Origin: Candidatus Latescibacterota bacterium
Lineage (GTDB): Bacteria; Latescibacterota; UBA2968; UBA8231
Length of the DNA stretch: 64,000 bases
NCBI GenBank assembly: GCA_022819745.1
Contig: JAJEGS010000022.1
Location: 1 to 64,000 of the forward strand
Reading direction: 5' to 3'
This document shows, piece after piece, positions 52,208 to 60,471 of the stretch (its first letter is position 1; each line of letters begins with the position of its first letter). Below the pieces are notes generated by a model. That model saw only the letters and a program-made list of their open reading frames with translations, did not search any database and was not told the DNA's origin. The position numbers and the translations under genes were made by a program.

Positions 52208-53062
52208 ATGACCCCCGAACAGCGCTATTTCTTCGACCTGACCGGCTACCTCCACCTCCAAGGCGTGGTGCAAGGCGCGGAATTAAAAGCGGCCCAAGAC
52301 GCGGCTCAGCGCTACATTGATACGCCACCAGAGGAGGTGCCCGCTGGCCTCGAAATCAATCTCGAGCGCGAGCATTTCAACTGGTATATCAATGCCTTCG
52401 CCTTTGACAAGCCCCTTGAAGCGCTGACCCTCCATCCCAAAACTTGGCCCATCCTCAAGGAGTTGACCGACGATCGGCCGCGCCTGACCAGCGGCAATCT
52501 GATGGTCGATGTCCACGGCAAGCCCTTCCATCCCCTGCACGGTGGCGTCCCCGGGGCACCGGCCCACAATCCAGAGCAGGGACGCTACAGCACAATCGGC
52601 GGCAAAGTCCAGTGCAACGACCTAGTCTTCTTCTTCTACCTGACCGACGTCCATCCCGGCGACGGCGGACTTATCATTCTCCCCTGTAGCCACAAGAGCC
52701 AGTTCGACTATCCGCGGTCGCTTTTCTATCCCGAGAGCTATACGGCAGATGGATACAACGACGAATACTTCAGCACCGAAGTGCCCGAGGGAGTGCTCAA
52801 TGTAACGCCCAAGGCCGGCGATGTGGTCATCATCTCCGAATTGGTCACCCACGGCGCGCTCTCCTGGGTGCCTCAAGACCGGGACCGCCGCTTTCTCACC
52901 CTGCGCTACATGCAGCAGCACGAAAGCGTGCGCGGCGGTCTAGACCGTTTCTCCCCGGAGGTCAAGGCTCGACTTTCGCCGGAAACCTTGGAACTGGCCG
53001 CACCGGCCTCCTTTACCCACATCAAGGAAATAGTCGAACAAGAAGTCGTCACGCTGAGCTGA
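52208..53062 (+). CDS. Phytanoyl-CoA dioxygenase (PhyH) family protein, copy 2
   Basis: A 284-residue tandem paralogue of the preceding gene, with the same MTPEQRYFFDLTGYLHL opening, VDVHGKPFHPLHGG metal region, GDGGLIILPCSHK and SELVTHGALSW. AGAGG lies seven bases before the ATG. The copies are about two-thirds identical by eye, so the duplication is not recent. Different C-terminal halves suggest related but distinct substrates. Converges on a cyclase gene four bases away. Confidence 0.9.
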   Translation: MTPEQRYFFDLTGYLHLQGVVQGAELKAAQDAAQRYIDTPPEEVPAGLEINLEREHFNWYINAFAFDKPLEALTLHPKTWPILKELTDDRPRLTSGNLMVDVHGKPFHPLHGGVPGAPAHNPEQGRYSTIGGKVQCNDLVFFFYLTDVHPGDGGLIILPCSHKSQFDYPRSLFYPESYTADGYNDEYFSTEVPEGVLNVTPKAGDVVIISELVTHGALSWVPQDRDRRFLTLRYMQQHESVRGGLDRFSPEVKARLSPETLELAAPASFTHIKEIVEQEVVTLS

Positions 53063-53066
53063 GCAC

Positions 53067-53732
53067 TCAGTCGATCTCTTCCAGAGCAATGGCCCGGGTC
53101 CAACTAGCCGTGACCCGCTGCATCTTGATCGGCAGGGCGATGAAAAAGACGCGGTCCTTTGTCAGTTGCTCCAATCCCAAGAGAGCGTCCACCATGGGAA
53201 TGCCTTCTTGCAGCAGCCGGCGCTCGGCATCGATGTGGGCGTTGGGCACAGTGGATGGACCGTAGTACAAACCACCGCTCGAAGCCAGCAATTTGATCCG
53301 CGTTTCAATAAAAAAATCTATCACATCGGCTTCAAAGTAGGGCAACTCTCCGCTGTGTTCGGGGTTGGTGCGCACCAGCACAATATCGCCGCTTTTCACT
53401 CCTGCTTGGCGAAATTCGTCGGCGCGGATTCCCTCTCCTGGTCCCTTGTGCGACAAATCGCAGACCACGGCCTCGCCAATGTACGAGGCCAACGGCATGC
53501 CGGCCATGTCCGGCCCTTCATCTAGGTATTTGTAGGCCCCCTCGCAGTGCGTGCCATTGTGCGTCTGACTCTGAATGAAGTGCATCCGGGCCCCGTAAGC
53601 CATAAACTCCTGTACCTCCACCGAGCGGCCGAAAAAGGGCTCGCCGTGCAGGTAGTGCCCGTCGATTCTCTGCTCTCCAGGAATCATCTCGTGCGATAGG
53701 TCGACAATGCGGTACTTACTCAGATCAATCAT
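53067..53732 (-). CDS. Cyclase-family metal-dependent hydrolase (kynurenine formamidase-like)
   Basis: A 221-residue protein of the cyclase family. The metal motif HxGTHxD/E is present as HNGTHCEG (residues 58-65), with DLSHEMIPGE near the start and a later GPSTVPNAHIDAERRLL segment. Family members include arylformamidases and isatin hydrolases. No signal peptide. The gene stands alone, convergent with the second PhyH gene. The substrate cannot be assigned. Confidence 0.85.
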   Translation of the reverse strand: MIDLSKYRIVDLSHEMIPGEQRIDGHYLHGEPFFGRSVEVQEFMAYGARMHFIQSQTHNGTHCEGAYKYLDEGPDMAGMPLASYIGEAVVCDLSHKGPGEGIRADEFRQAGVKSGDIVLVRTNPEHSGELPYFEADVIDFFIETRIKLLASSGGLYYGPSTVPNAHIDAERRLLQEGIPMVDALLGLEQLTKDRVFFIALPIKMQRVTASWTRAIALEEID

Positions 53733-53828
53733 TTTTTACTCCCAACAAAAGTGAGTGGAATACAGACGGGCACTGCGCATTTCTCGTTTTACCTAGTGCC
53801 ATCAGAGGGCCGGAATTACAAAAGACCT

Positions 53829-56800
53829 TCACGCCAGTTCTTCTTGAACTTGAGTCTCACTCCAGCGGGGTTGTATCCCAAAAGCCCGAGCCTGCTGTAC
53901 CATTTCCTGTTCCGTCAGACCGGCGATTTCTGCTGCCCGGCCAATAGATATAAGCCCCTGTTTATAGAACAACAATGCCCGCGTCTTCTTACCCCCGTGG
54001 ACGCTTGGCTCGGCGCACCATTGGTCGCGCAAAATGGCGAGTGATTCAAGGGCTGCTTCGGGAAGATGCAATAGTTCCACCAAGACGGCGCGGTCGAGGG
54101 CTTGGCGAGCGTCGTCCCGATATGCCTCGTTGGCTGGCAGGAACTCCTTTTCCTTGAATCGCTCAAAGATGTCCTCGGCTTGGGCTAGCTGCTCTTTGCT
54201 GAGAGAGCGCGGGTCTAAGACCGTCAGATGGGGCAACTGGGAGATCGTGAGACATGCTCGGCCTTGCTGCTGTCGAGTCCCAATCCACCAGAAGGAGAGG
54301 AGCCCCAGCGTCGTGTTGGACCACAAGACGAGAGGTAGTGTCCACTCCTCTTGCTCTGGGATGAAGTTGGGCCACGCCCTGCCGCCGATTGCTTTGGTCG
54401 GCGTAAGGCAGGAAGTGAGGCTTTGCGAGTTGATCCGAAAATCGCGGTTGAAGTGCAGCCGAGAGGCGGTTTCATTCCAGACCGTGACCGCACGGTTGTC
54501 GCAGCCGGGGCGTACCTCTCCTTCACTATCTGGCGGGACGACGAGGCTCCGTTCTCGTTTGGCATCGTGGCCCCACAAAACCGGATATTGGGGTACTCCC
54601 TGAATGGGGATGATTTCAAACGGCCCTCGTGGTGCTCCGTTGCTGGTCTTTCCAGATATGTCGCGGTCAAGCAGACCCTTCTTGCCAAGAAACCCGAGGC
54701 GAATCGTGGAAAGCGGAACGGAGTATCCTTGGGGCAATCGGAGCGTTTTTTCCACCAATCCAAGGGCAGCGTCGGCGAGTGTGGTCTCGCGAAGAGACGC
54801 ACAACCGCCTTGGCTTAAAGGGGCGCGAATATACGTGCCGATGGTCTCGCGGTCTCCCACGCAAAGCCGTCCTTGCCGAGATTGAGACAAAAGGCGACGC
54901 ACCGACCGTGCTACTTCAAAGGCTTCTGCGATACTGCGTGGTCGGTGGTAGAGGTTGACGAACAGCGTTTTCCCGCATCCCTCTTGTCCGGCGCGGCACT
55001 TGGTGGCCACTATGAGTGCCTCGGCCATCCCCGTATCAGCCGAAAAGGCTAAGTCGGTACCACCGTGTGCCGCAATGGTCAGCACGACCAAATTCTCGTA
55101 TTCCCGCTCCAACAAGCAGCGGACGTCCTCCCAAGAGCCACCGCTCACACACGAGGCTGGCAGCACCAGCGCGAGGACGCCACCCGGCTTGGTTTTGACG
55201 TGGGCGAGATCAATGAAGTTGGAAGCCAGTCCCGCGTTGCCATGACCTACTGGATTGGCTAACCGCTGACGTATCTCAGCTAGCCGCTTGGCCATAGCCT
55301 GCTGTTCGTCTTCGGTTTTGCTCAACCCGGCAAACGACGGCACCGGTACCTCGGCCTTCTCGTGGTTGGTTGGCCGCGTAAAGGGAGGATTCATTATCAC
55401 CAGATCGGCCGTTTCACGGGGGAGGATCATATCTTGACTCCCCTCGGTTTCCACATCCGCGCCCGTGCCATGCGCCACTGTGGCACCAGTACCAAACAGC
55501 GACGGAGCAGCGTCATCCTCAATCAGATCAAGTGCCCCCAACGCCATCGTATGTCGCTTCTCCTGACTCTGCTTTCCGTAGGGCAATGTGTGAACGCGGG
55601 TGCGGCCAAAAGTCGTCCCCGGATGGGCACTCGACAGCATGGACGCGGTAAGATGCGTTGCCGCTGGCATGATGTCCGCAGCGATGAGGGCGCGTTCCAT
55701 CATTTGCTGATGCAGCGCCTGATCGTCGCCGCCAGTCCGCCGGTAGCGCACCGCTAGAGCGCGATATGCCGCAGAGATCAGAGCACCTGTGCCACAAGCC
55801 AAGTCGGCGACTCGGAGACTAGTGAGAGCGTCTGGGTCGGACCAATCCGTTTCCTCGTCCAAACGAGCTGCCGCCAATTCGCCGAGCAAGGCCGCCGAGG
55901 TCGGTAGCGTATAGAATGTGGCGAGGAACTTCCGGTCAGCGATGAGCCGTTGGAACATCCGCCCGGAAAGGTCGTGCAAGGTAGTAGCCCCCAACCCTGC
56001 TAGATCGCTCGCCGCCTGCGCGAGGCGATTGAGGACCGCATTCGCCGTGCCGTCGGGAATCGGCAAGAGCAAATCGGAAGCAATGCGGAATATCGGATAG
56101 TAGTTGATGTTGTCGAGGATATGCTGCCAGCATTCAAGCAAACGGCTCTTGCTGACGTCGTTGCGCCCCGGAATACGCAATTGGTCGATGGTGGGAATCT
56201 CGTGCGCTTCAACAATAGCGGTGTGAAAAACGAGCGCGTTGGCGACGATGGCCATGGCCATGCGCGAAGTTTGCTCGCCGTCCTCTTGGTGGAGGGACTG
56301 CGCCATATTCTCCAGCGCATGAGTACCGGCCGTTTCGCGCAACTTACCAGCGGCCTCGCCAATACTCTGCTCCAGAATCTGCGTTCCCTCGGCCAGTAGC
56401 CGCTCAGACAGCGAGACGTTTTCAATACAGCTAGCGAGGTCATCAATACTACCATCGAGCCAACCCGTAGCCGGCCAACGCACATTCATATTCGCCTCTT
56501 GCAGCGAATACGTGCAGTAGCGGAACTCGGCAGCCTCGATATGCTGCTCCAAGTCTGCCTGCGGCACTTGGCTCAGTTCCCGTGGTATCTGGACGGCGAT
56601 AGTCTGTTCGATCCGATCTCCGTTGTACTGCAAAAATTGCCCCAAGCGGGCTTGAGCATCCGCTTCGACACTGCGCGCTGGCATAAACTCCGTCTCCAAA
56701 ACAACCGGAATGCCGCCCGGTGGGCGAATGACGATGTCTGGCCGCAGTGCCGTCTCGCGGAGGACGCCCTGTTGCTCCACACCGGTGTGATCGCGCCAAC

Positions 56801-56879
56801 GCGGATGCTTGGTCCGCAGCACATCCAACAGCCGAACATTAAAGGCGATTTCGCTGGTTCGGGAGGTCTGGACATTCAC
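53829..56879 (-). CDS. N6-adenine DNA methyltransferase / type IIG-like protein with C-terminal UPF0175-like domain
   Basis: A 1016-residue protein starting with GTG, overlapping the preceding small gene (GTGA). Residues about 40-70 hold RPDIVI then PVVLETEF, a PD-(D/E)xK-like nuclease signature with Glu in place of the usual Lys. Motif I is DLACGTGAL (about residue 358) and the catalytic motif NPPF is at about 496, so it is an N6-adenine methylase of the type I/IIG class; target-recognition regions follow. The last ~55 residues (ALLFYKQGLISIGRAAEIAG onward) match UPF0175, a small antitoxin-like helix-turn-helix family, an unusual fusion. Probably restriction or epigenetic defence. The nuclease reading is tentative. 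Confidence 0.82.
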   Translation of the reverse strand: MNVQTSRTSEIAFNVRLLDVLRTKHPRWRDHTGVEQQGVLRETALRPDIVIRPPGGIPVVLETEFMPARSVEADAQARLGQFLQYNGDRIEQTIAVQIPRELSQVPQADLEQHIEAAEFRYCTYSLQEANMNVRWPATGWLDGSIDDLASCIENVSLSERLLAEGTQILEQSIGEAAGKLRETAGTHALENMAQSLHQEDGEQTSRMAMAIVANALVFHTAIVEAHEIPTIDQLRIPGRNDVSKSRLLECWQHILDNINYYPIFRIASDLLLPIPDGTANAVLNRLAQAASDLAGLGATTLHDLSGRMFQRLIADRKFLATFYTLPTSAALLGELAAARLDEETDWSDPDALTSLRVADLACGTGALISAAYRALAVRYRRTGGDDQALHQQMMERALIAADIMPAATHLTASMLSSAHPGTTFGRTRVHTLPYGKQSQEKRHTMALGALDLIEDDAAPSLFGTGATVAHGTGADVETEGSQDMILPRETADLVIMNPPFTRPTNHEKAEVPVPSFAGLSKTEDEQQAMAKRLAEIRQRLANPVGHGNAGLASNFIDLAHVKTKPGGVLALVLPASCVSGGSWEDVRCLLEREYENLVVLTIAAHGGTDLAFSADTGMAEALIVATKCRAGQEGCGKTLFVNLYHRPRSIAEAFEVARSVRRLLSQSRQGRLCVGDRETIGTYIRAPLSQGGCASLRETTLADAALGLVEKTLRLPQGYSVPLSTIRLGFLGKKGLLDRDISGKTSNGAPRGPFEIIPIQGVPQYPVLWGHDAKRERSLVVPPDSEGEVRPGCDNRAVTVWNETASRLHFNRDFRINSQSLTSCLTPTKAIGGRAWPNFIPEQEEWTLPLVLWSNTTLGLLSFWWIGTRQQQGRACLTISQLPHLTVLDPRSLSKEQLAQAEDIFERFKEKEFLPANEAYRDDARQALDRAVLVELLHLPEAALESLAILRDQWCAEPSVHGGKKTRALLFYKQGLISIGRAAEIAGLTEQEMVQQARAFGIQPRWSETQVQEELA

Positions 56880-57112
56880 GATTCCACATCCTTTGAGGTC
56901 AGCCCAGCTTGGTCCATAGCGAACTCGATAGCGGCAAGTGGATCTACATCAGCCATCGGGTAGCACTCACGCTCATAGGCTTCTACCAGCAGGAATAAGG
57001 CTTTCAATTCATCTCCCTGCGGAGTGCCTTTGGGCGATCCCCACAGTTCATCAATACGGGCCATAGCCCGTGCGTGATCAGCTTCAGTGCGAATAGGCTC
57101 TAAGCGGCGCAT
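56876..57112 (-). CDS. Truncated HigA-like antitoxin N-terminal domain
   Basis: A 78-residue protein (ATG at 57112 has AAAGG seven bases upstream; two more codons to 57118 are possible). It matches the N-terminal helical half of HigA-type antitoxins (COG5499): PIRTEADHARAMARIDELWG, PKGTPQGDELKALFLLVEAY, YPMADVDPLAAIEFAMDQAG. The usual DNA-binding helix-turn-helix half is absent; the frame stops just after GLTSKDVES. No HigB toxin gene is next to it. It overlaps the methyltransferase start (GTGA), so it is read as part of that operon, perhaps as a partner subunit. Confidence 0.78.
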   Translation of the reverse strand: MRRLEPIRTEADHARAMARIDELWGSPKGTPQGDELKALFLLVEAYERECYPMADVDPLAAIEFAMDQAGLTSKDVES

Positions 57113-57224
57113 GGTCATGCCTTTCTCGCATCGGAGAGCTTATTGTACTCTGCATGGGGAATCTCCACTAGGCTTAAATCGAAGTCCAATTTACAGGAGT
57201 GAATGTAATACAGTTCGGGAAGGT

Positions 57225-57779
57225 TCAATCTATTTCAATAGCTTGGGCCGATAGCTTTTCGGCCAACTCAGTTGACGGAATAATATCGACCACATCCATC
57301 ATCTCTCTGGTTAATGGACTTTTTAGAAAACCTCTCAAATTGTCTGTCAGATGGTCCATCAGTATAACAGAGTCCGACGAAGCCGTGGTCGTTACGAGCC
57401 AGAACTGAAATTCATCCTCCGGTAAAAACTCTTTTATCTCGTCCTGTGAACAAGACAGGCGACACAGAACCAACATCGACCCGTAAAGTTTAAGCCGATG
57501 CTCTCTAAGAACTTTATCATAAAGCAACTCAACTTGATCGTCGTCGCTGAGATAATCATACTTTTCTTTGAAATCAATTATTGTGCTCTCCAAGTCGGTT
57601 TCCTCTATGAAAACAACGCTTTGGTTATCCTTGCTGACCGTTACATAGTCGCAGCACTCGCACATCCCAAGTCCAGCGGCGCGACGCATATCGGACTCTT
57701 TTACCCTGCTATCCATCCGATATGCTTTGAAATCACCGCCAGCAGACTCTATTGGCTCGGCGAATTGGGATAAGGGCAT
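57225..57779 (-). CDS. Hypothetical protein paired with an AAA ATPase
   Basis: A 184-residue protein starting one base after the ATPase stop, so the two genes are translationally linked. No domain recognised with confidence. Features: a short Cys cluster (GMCECCDYV, residues 38-46) with SVVFIEETDLE soon after, an acidic region rich in Asp/Glu, and a helical C-terminus. The gene is more AT-rich than its neighbours. In defence systems the partner of such an ATPase is often the effector, so it may be a nuclease or toxin, but I see no catalytic signature and do not assign one. Confidence 0.6.
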   Translation of the reverse strand: MPLSQFAEPIESAGGDFKAYRMDSRVKESDMRRAAGLGMCECCDYVTVSKDNQSVVFIEETDLESTIIDFKEKYDYLSDDDQVELLYDKVLREHRLKLYGSMLVLCRLSCSQDEIKEFLPEDEFQFWLVTTTASSDSVILMDHLTDNLRGFLKSPLTREMMDVVDIIPSTELAEKLSAQAIEID

Positions 57780-57780
57780 T

Positions 57781-59127
57781 CTACAGCCCTTTGATGTAGA
57801 GATCAGAGAAGGGCTTAGTCAACGACTGTTTGACTTCTGCCATCACCGCGTCCATGTCGTCGTTCCATTCGGCGTCCGGTGGAAACTTATTCAACCTGAC
57901 GAGTTCCCGGTCTTCCGGTTTTTCCTTTACATGCACCTCAAGCCATTTAAGAATCGTCATGCTATGGGTGGAGACCACCACATTGACCCCTTGACGAGCC
58001 AATTCAAAAAGAAATTCCGCCATCTCAACTTGCCAAGCCGGATGGAGGTTCGACTCAGGTTCATCGATAAAAAGAAAAGAGCCTCGCTCTAAGGCCCCTC
58101 GCTCAATCAACAAGGCCAGCATTCCCATATTTGCGACTCCCGCCGACGTAAGAGAAAGCGGAATCGACTTGCCTTTTTGTTGAAATTCAAGATCACCCGC
58201 TTCACTCAACGAAATCTTTCCGCCAATCGCATCGTGTAGATTTTTGTGAATTTCGGCGAAAGGATGCTCTATACGCCTCCTTCTGAGTGCAACGGCCATA
58301 TCGTAGAAGTAATCTGGTACGCCGTTCAAAGAATCCATGAAAGGATAATGTGAATCTAGCTTAATCGACTCCAGAGCACTTTTCAGTTTCCAATAAAGCG
58401 GAGATTCTAAATAGAAGGACTCAGGAAATGACTGCACATTCTGAATGATTTGACGATAGAAAGTAAACTCAAAAGAATCTTCTTTTTCCTGTAATTCCCC
58501 CACTTCTTCGATACTGAAACACAAGCGGGAATCGCCGTCCCCTTTGAGATATGGAAGACTAGACGCTTGGAAATTCCTACATGCGTTTTGTATAACCTTG
58601 ATCTTCCATCCCCACTCAATCGCCGATACCATATCCCTAAAACCTTCTTCTAGAGTGTCTATGGATGATTGAGTCGCGAATAGCCAAACAGGGTCCCCTT
58701 CTTCTTTCGTTCCAACGCTGTTTTTAAAAGTTTGGAAATGGACCTTTATCTCCTCGACTTCAGCCATCAATTCGGGCTGCACCGCACTGAGCTTGTCAAA
58801 TTCATTCTGGAGCGGATAACTTGGGAACGCCCCTCGTAGAATAGATTCGATCTTTTGGAGTCCCTGTCTAATTGCGGACAAGGGGCTTTCTTCTACCACT
58901 CGACTGCTCTGCCCGGAAAGTTGCAACTCCGATTCTATAAGACGGGCTGTCGCATCAAAAAACACTAGCGCATGATTTGCGTTCCTCGCACTAAGCATAG
59001 AGTACAACATCTTCGACACGAACGTCTTGCCCGTGTTGTTCGGCCCGGCGAATACTGTAAACTGACCAACTTGGATAGTCGCCTCGTCAATTGGTCCAAA
59101 ATTCTTAATTTTCAACTCAAGGTCCAT
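57781..59127 (-). CDS. AAA family ATPase (AAA_15/OLD-like)
   Basis: A 448-residue ABC/SMC-like ATPase. Walker A GPNNTGKT at residues 28-35, a signature-like region SLTSAGVANMGMLALLIERG, Walker B LFIDEPESNLHP (about 350) and switch STHSMTIL. The central 200 residues are helical, as in the coiled insertion of AAA_15/AAA_21 proteins. It lacks a TOPRIM domain, so it is not a full OLD/GajA nuclease. With the 184-residue partner it looks like a two-gene phage-defence module, supported by low GC and by the adjacent methyltransferase. The system type is not known. Confidence 0.85.
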   Translation of the reverse strand: MDLELKIKNFGPIDEATIQVGQFTVFAGPNNTGKTFVSKMLYSMLSARNANHALVFFDATARLIESELQLSGQSSRVVEESPLSAIRQGLQKIESILRGAFPSYPLQNEFDKLSAVQPELMAEVEEIKVHFQTFKNSVGTKEEGDPVWLFATQSSIDTLEEGFRDMVSAIEWGWKIKVIQNACRNFQASSLPYLKGDGDSRLCFSIEEVGELQEKEDSFEFTFYRQIIQNVQSFPESFYLESPLYWKLKSALESIKLDSHYPFMDSLNGVPDYFYDMAVALRRRRIEHPFAEIHKNLHDAIGGKISLSEAGDLEFQQKGKSIPLSLTSAGVANMGMLALLIERGALERGSFLFIDEPESNLHPAWQVEMAEFLFELARQGVNVVVSTHSMTILKWLEVHVKEKPEDRELVRLNKFPPDAEWNDDMDAVMAEVKQSLTKPFSDLYIKGL

Positions 59128-59272
59128 ACGTCCCTTCCTTGAGATTCTTCATAACTATTCCCAAGCAATTAAAGACTGAGAGTATATCAGCCTCAGCGGC
59201 TGCTTTCCCAATAAAATATCGCCGATATCGGCATTTCTCGCATCGGATTAGTACGCCACCGCCATACGAAAG

Positions 59273-60433
59273 CTACTCACAAACCGTCTCCCCACTCTTG
59301 TGCTCCTCAATCCAATCCCAGTCCACCTCCACACCCAAACCCGGCCCCTCCGGCACTTCCACGCAGCCATTCTCGTCCACTGAATCCAACTCGTCGAGCC
59401 AGCGCCTCTCGCTGTAAACCGCCGGCTTGGTATCGTTGACCAGAGGATGCACCAAACCCAACTCGTAATAGTTGGCATTGCGTAAGGTCGTCATGATGTG
59501 GCGGTGCGCCAGACTGCCGCCGTGCAACTCCACGTCCAGCCCGTGCGACTCGGCCATAGCGGCAATCTTCATCACCCCGGTGATGCCGCCATCGGCGCTG
59601 CTATTGGCGCGCACGAAGTCGGTGGCACCGGCGGTAATCGTATCGGCCTTGGCCTCCAGCCCGCGCACGTGTTCGCCCATCAGCATCGGCGTCTTGATCA
59701 GTTCGCGCAGCTTGGCGTGGGCAAAGCGCGAAAAACCGCCGCCCCTAAACGGATCTTCATACCACATATAGCGCGCCTCGTCGCAGGCACGACCCACCTT
59801 GAGCACGTCCTCGAACGTGGGAAAACACCCGGCCGGATCGAGCAACAGATCCATATCGTCGCCCACCGCTTCGCGAATGGCTAACACCGCCGCCACCTCG
59901 CGGTCGATCGGCCCGTTGACCCAGCCGTGGATCTTAAACGCCGGATAGCCGTATTGCTCCTTGCAGTGCAGCGCGAATTGCGCGAAGTCGTCCGGCGTCG
60001 TCAAACCACCGTTTTCGTCGCCGTGGTAGGTCGAGGCATAGGCCGGCAACTTTTTGCGCCAACCCCCACCCAAGAGCTCGTAGATCGGCGCGTCATAGAG
60101 CTTGCCAGCAAAATCCCACAGCGCGGTGTCCACCGCGCCCGGTGGCGTGCCGTCTTGGCCGCGCCGCGAGCGCTTGAGATCGTGCCAGATGATCTCGCGG
60201 TCCAGTGGGTTGCGGCCCAGCAAGTACTGCGCCGTGCGGGCGTCAATGCCGCCGGGCGCAATGCCGCTGACCCCGGCGCTGGTCTCGATGGTCAGGATGC
60301 CGCCGCTCTGCGACAGACGACCTCCTTTTCTATAGACCGTATCAAAGCCCAATTGCTCCTCCAACTCCATATCGGCGATCTCGTAGTCGAAATGCGTCGT
60401 AGTGATGCGGGTGATCTTAATATCTCGTGCCAT
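59273..60433 (-). CDS. Enolase-superfamily sugar acid dehydratase (mandelate racemase/MLE family)
   Basis: A 386-residue member of the mandelate racemase/muconate lactonizing enzyme group. Metal ligands are seen as Asp199 (LLLDPAG), Glu226 (WYEDPF) and Glu254 (LMGEHVRG); a KxH pair at FKIHGW (Lys167, His169) and His304 in VELHGG are likely catalytic bases. This pattern resembles sugar acid dehydratases such as mannonate or galactarate-type enzymes; the substrate is not defined. The leftward sulfatase gene starts 39 bases upstream of its start codon region and probably shares the operon. No signal peptide, so cytoplasmic. Confidence 0.9.
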   Translation of the reverse strand: MARDIKITRITTTHFDYEIADMELEEQLGFDTVYRKGGRLSQSGGILTIETSAGVSGIAPGGIDARTAQYLLGRNPLDREIIWHDLKRSRRGQDGTPPGAVDTALWDFAGKLYDAPIYELLGGGWRKKLPAYASTYHGDENGGLTTPDDFAQFALHCKEQYGYPAFKIHGWVNGPIDREVAAVLAIREAVGDDMDLLLDPAGCFPTFEDVLKVGRACDEARYMWYEDPFRGGGFSRFAHAKLRELIKTPMLMGEHVRGLEAKADTITAGATDFVRANSSADGGITGVMKIAAMAESHGLDVELHGGSLAHRHIMTTLRNANYYELGLVHPLVNDTKPAVYSERRWLDELDSVDENGCVEVPEGPGLGVEVDWDWIEEHKSGETVCE

Positions 60434-60471
60434 CGTTAGCTCCTCTATTTTTGTGAGATTTCGCCTCAGTC

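Noticed and set aside
57225..59127. PARIS, Septu or Gabija defence system
   Set aside because: The ATPase lacks a TOPRIM domain and the partner shows neither DUF4435/TOPRIM nor HNH residues that I can identify, so none of these names fits.
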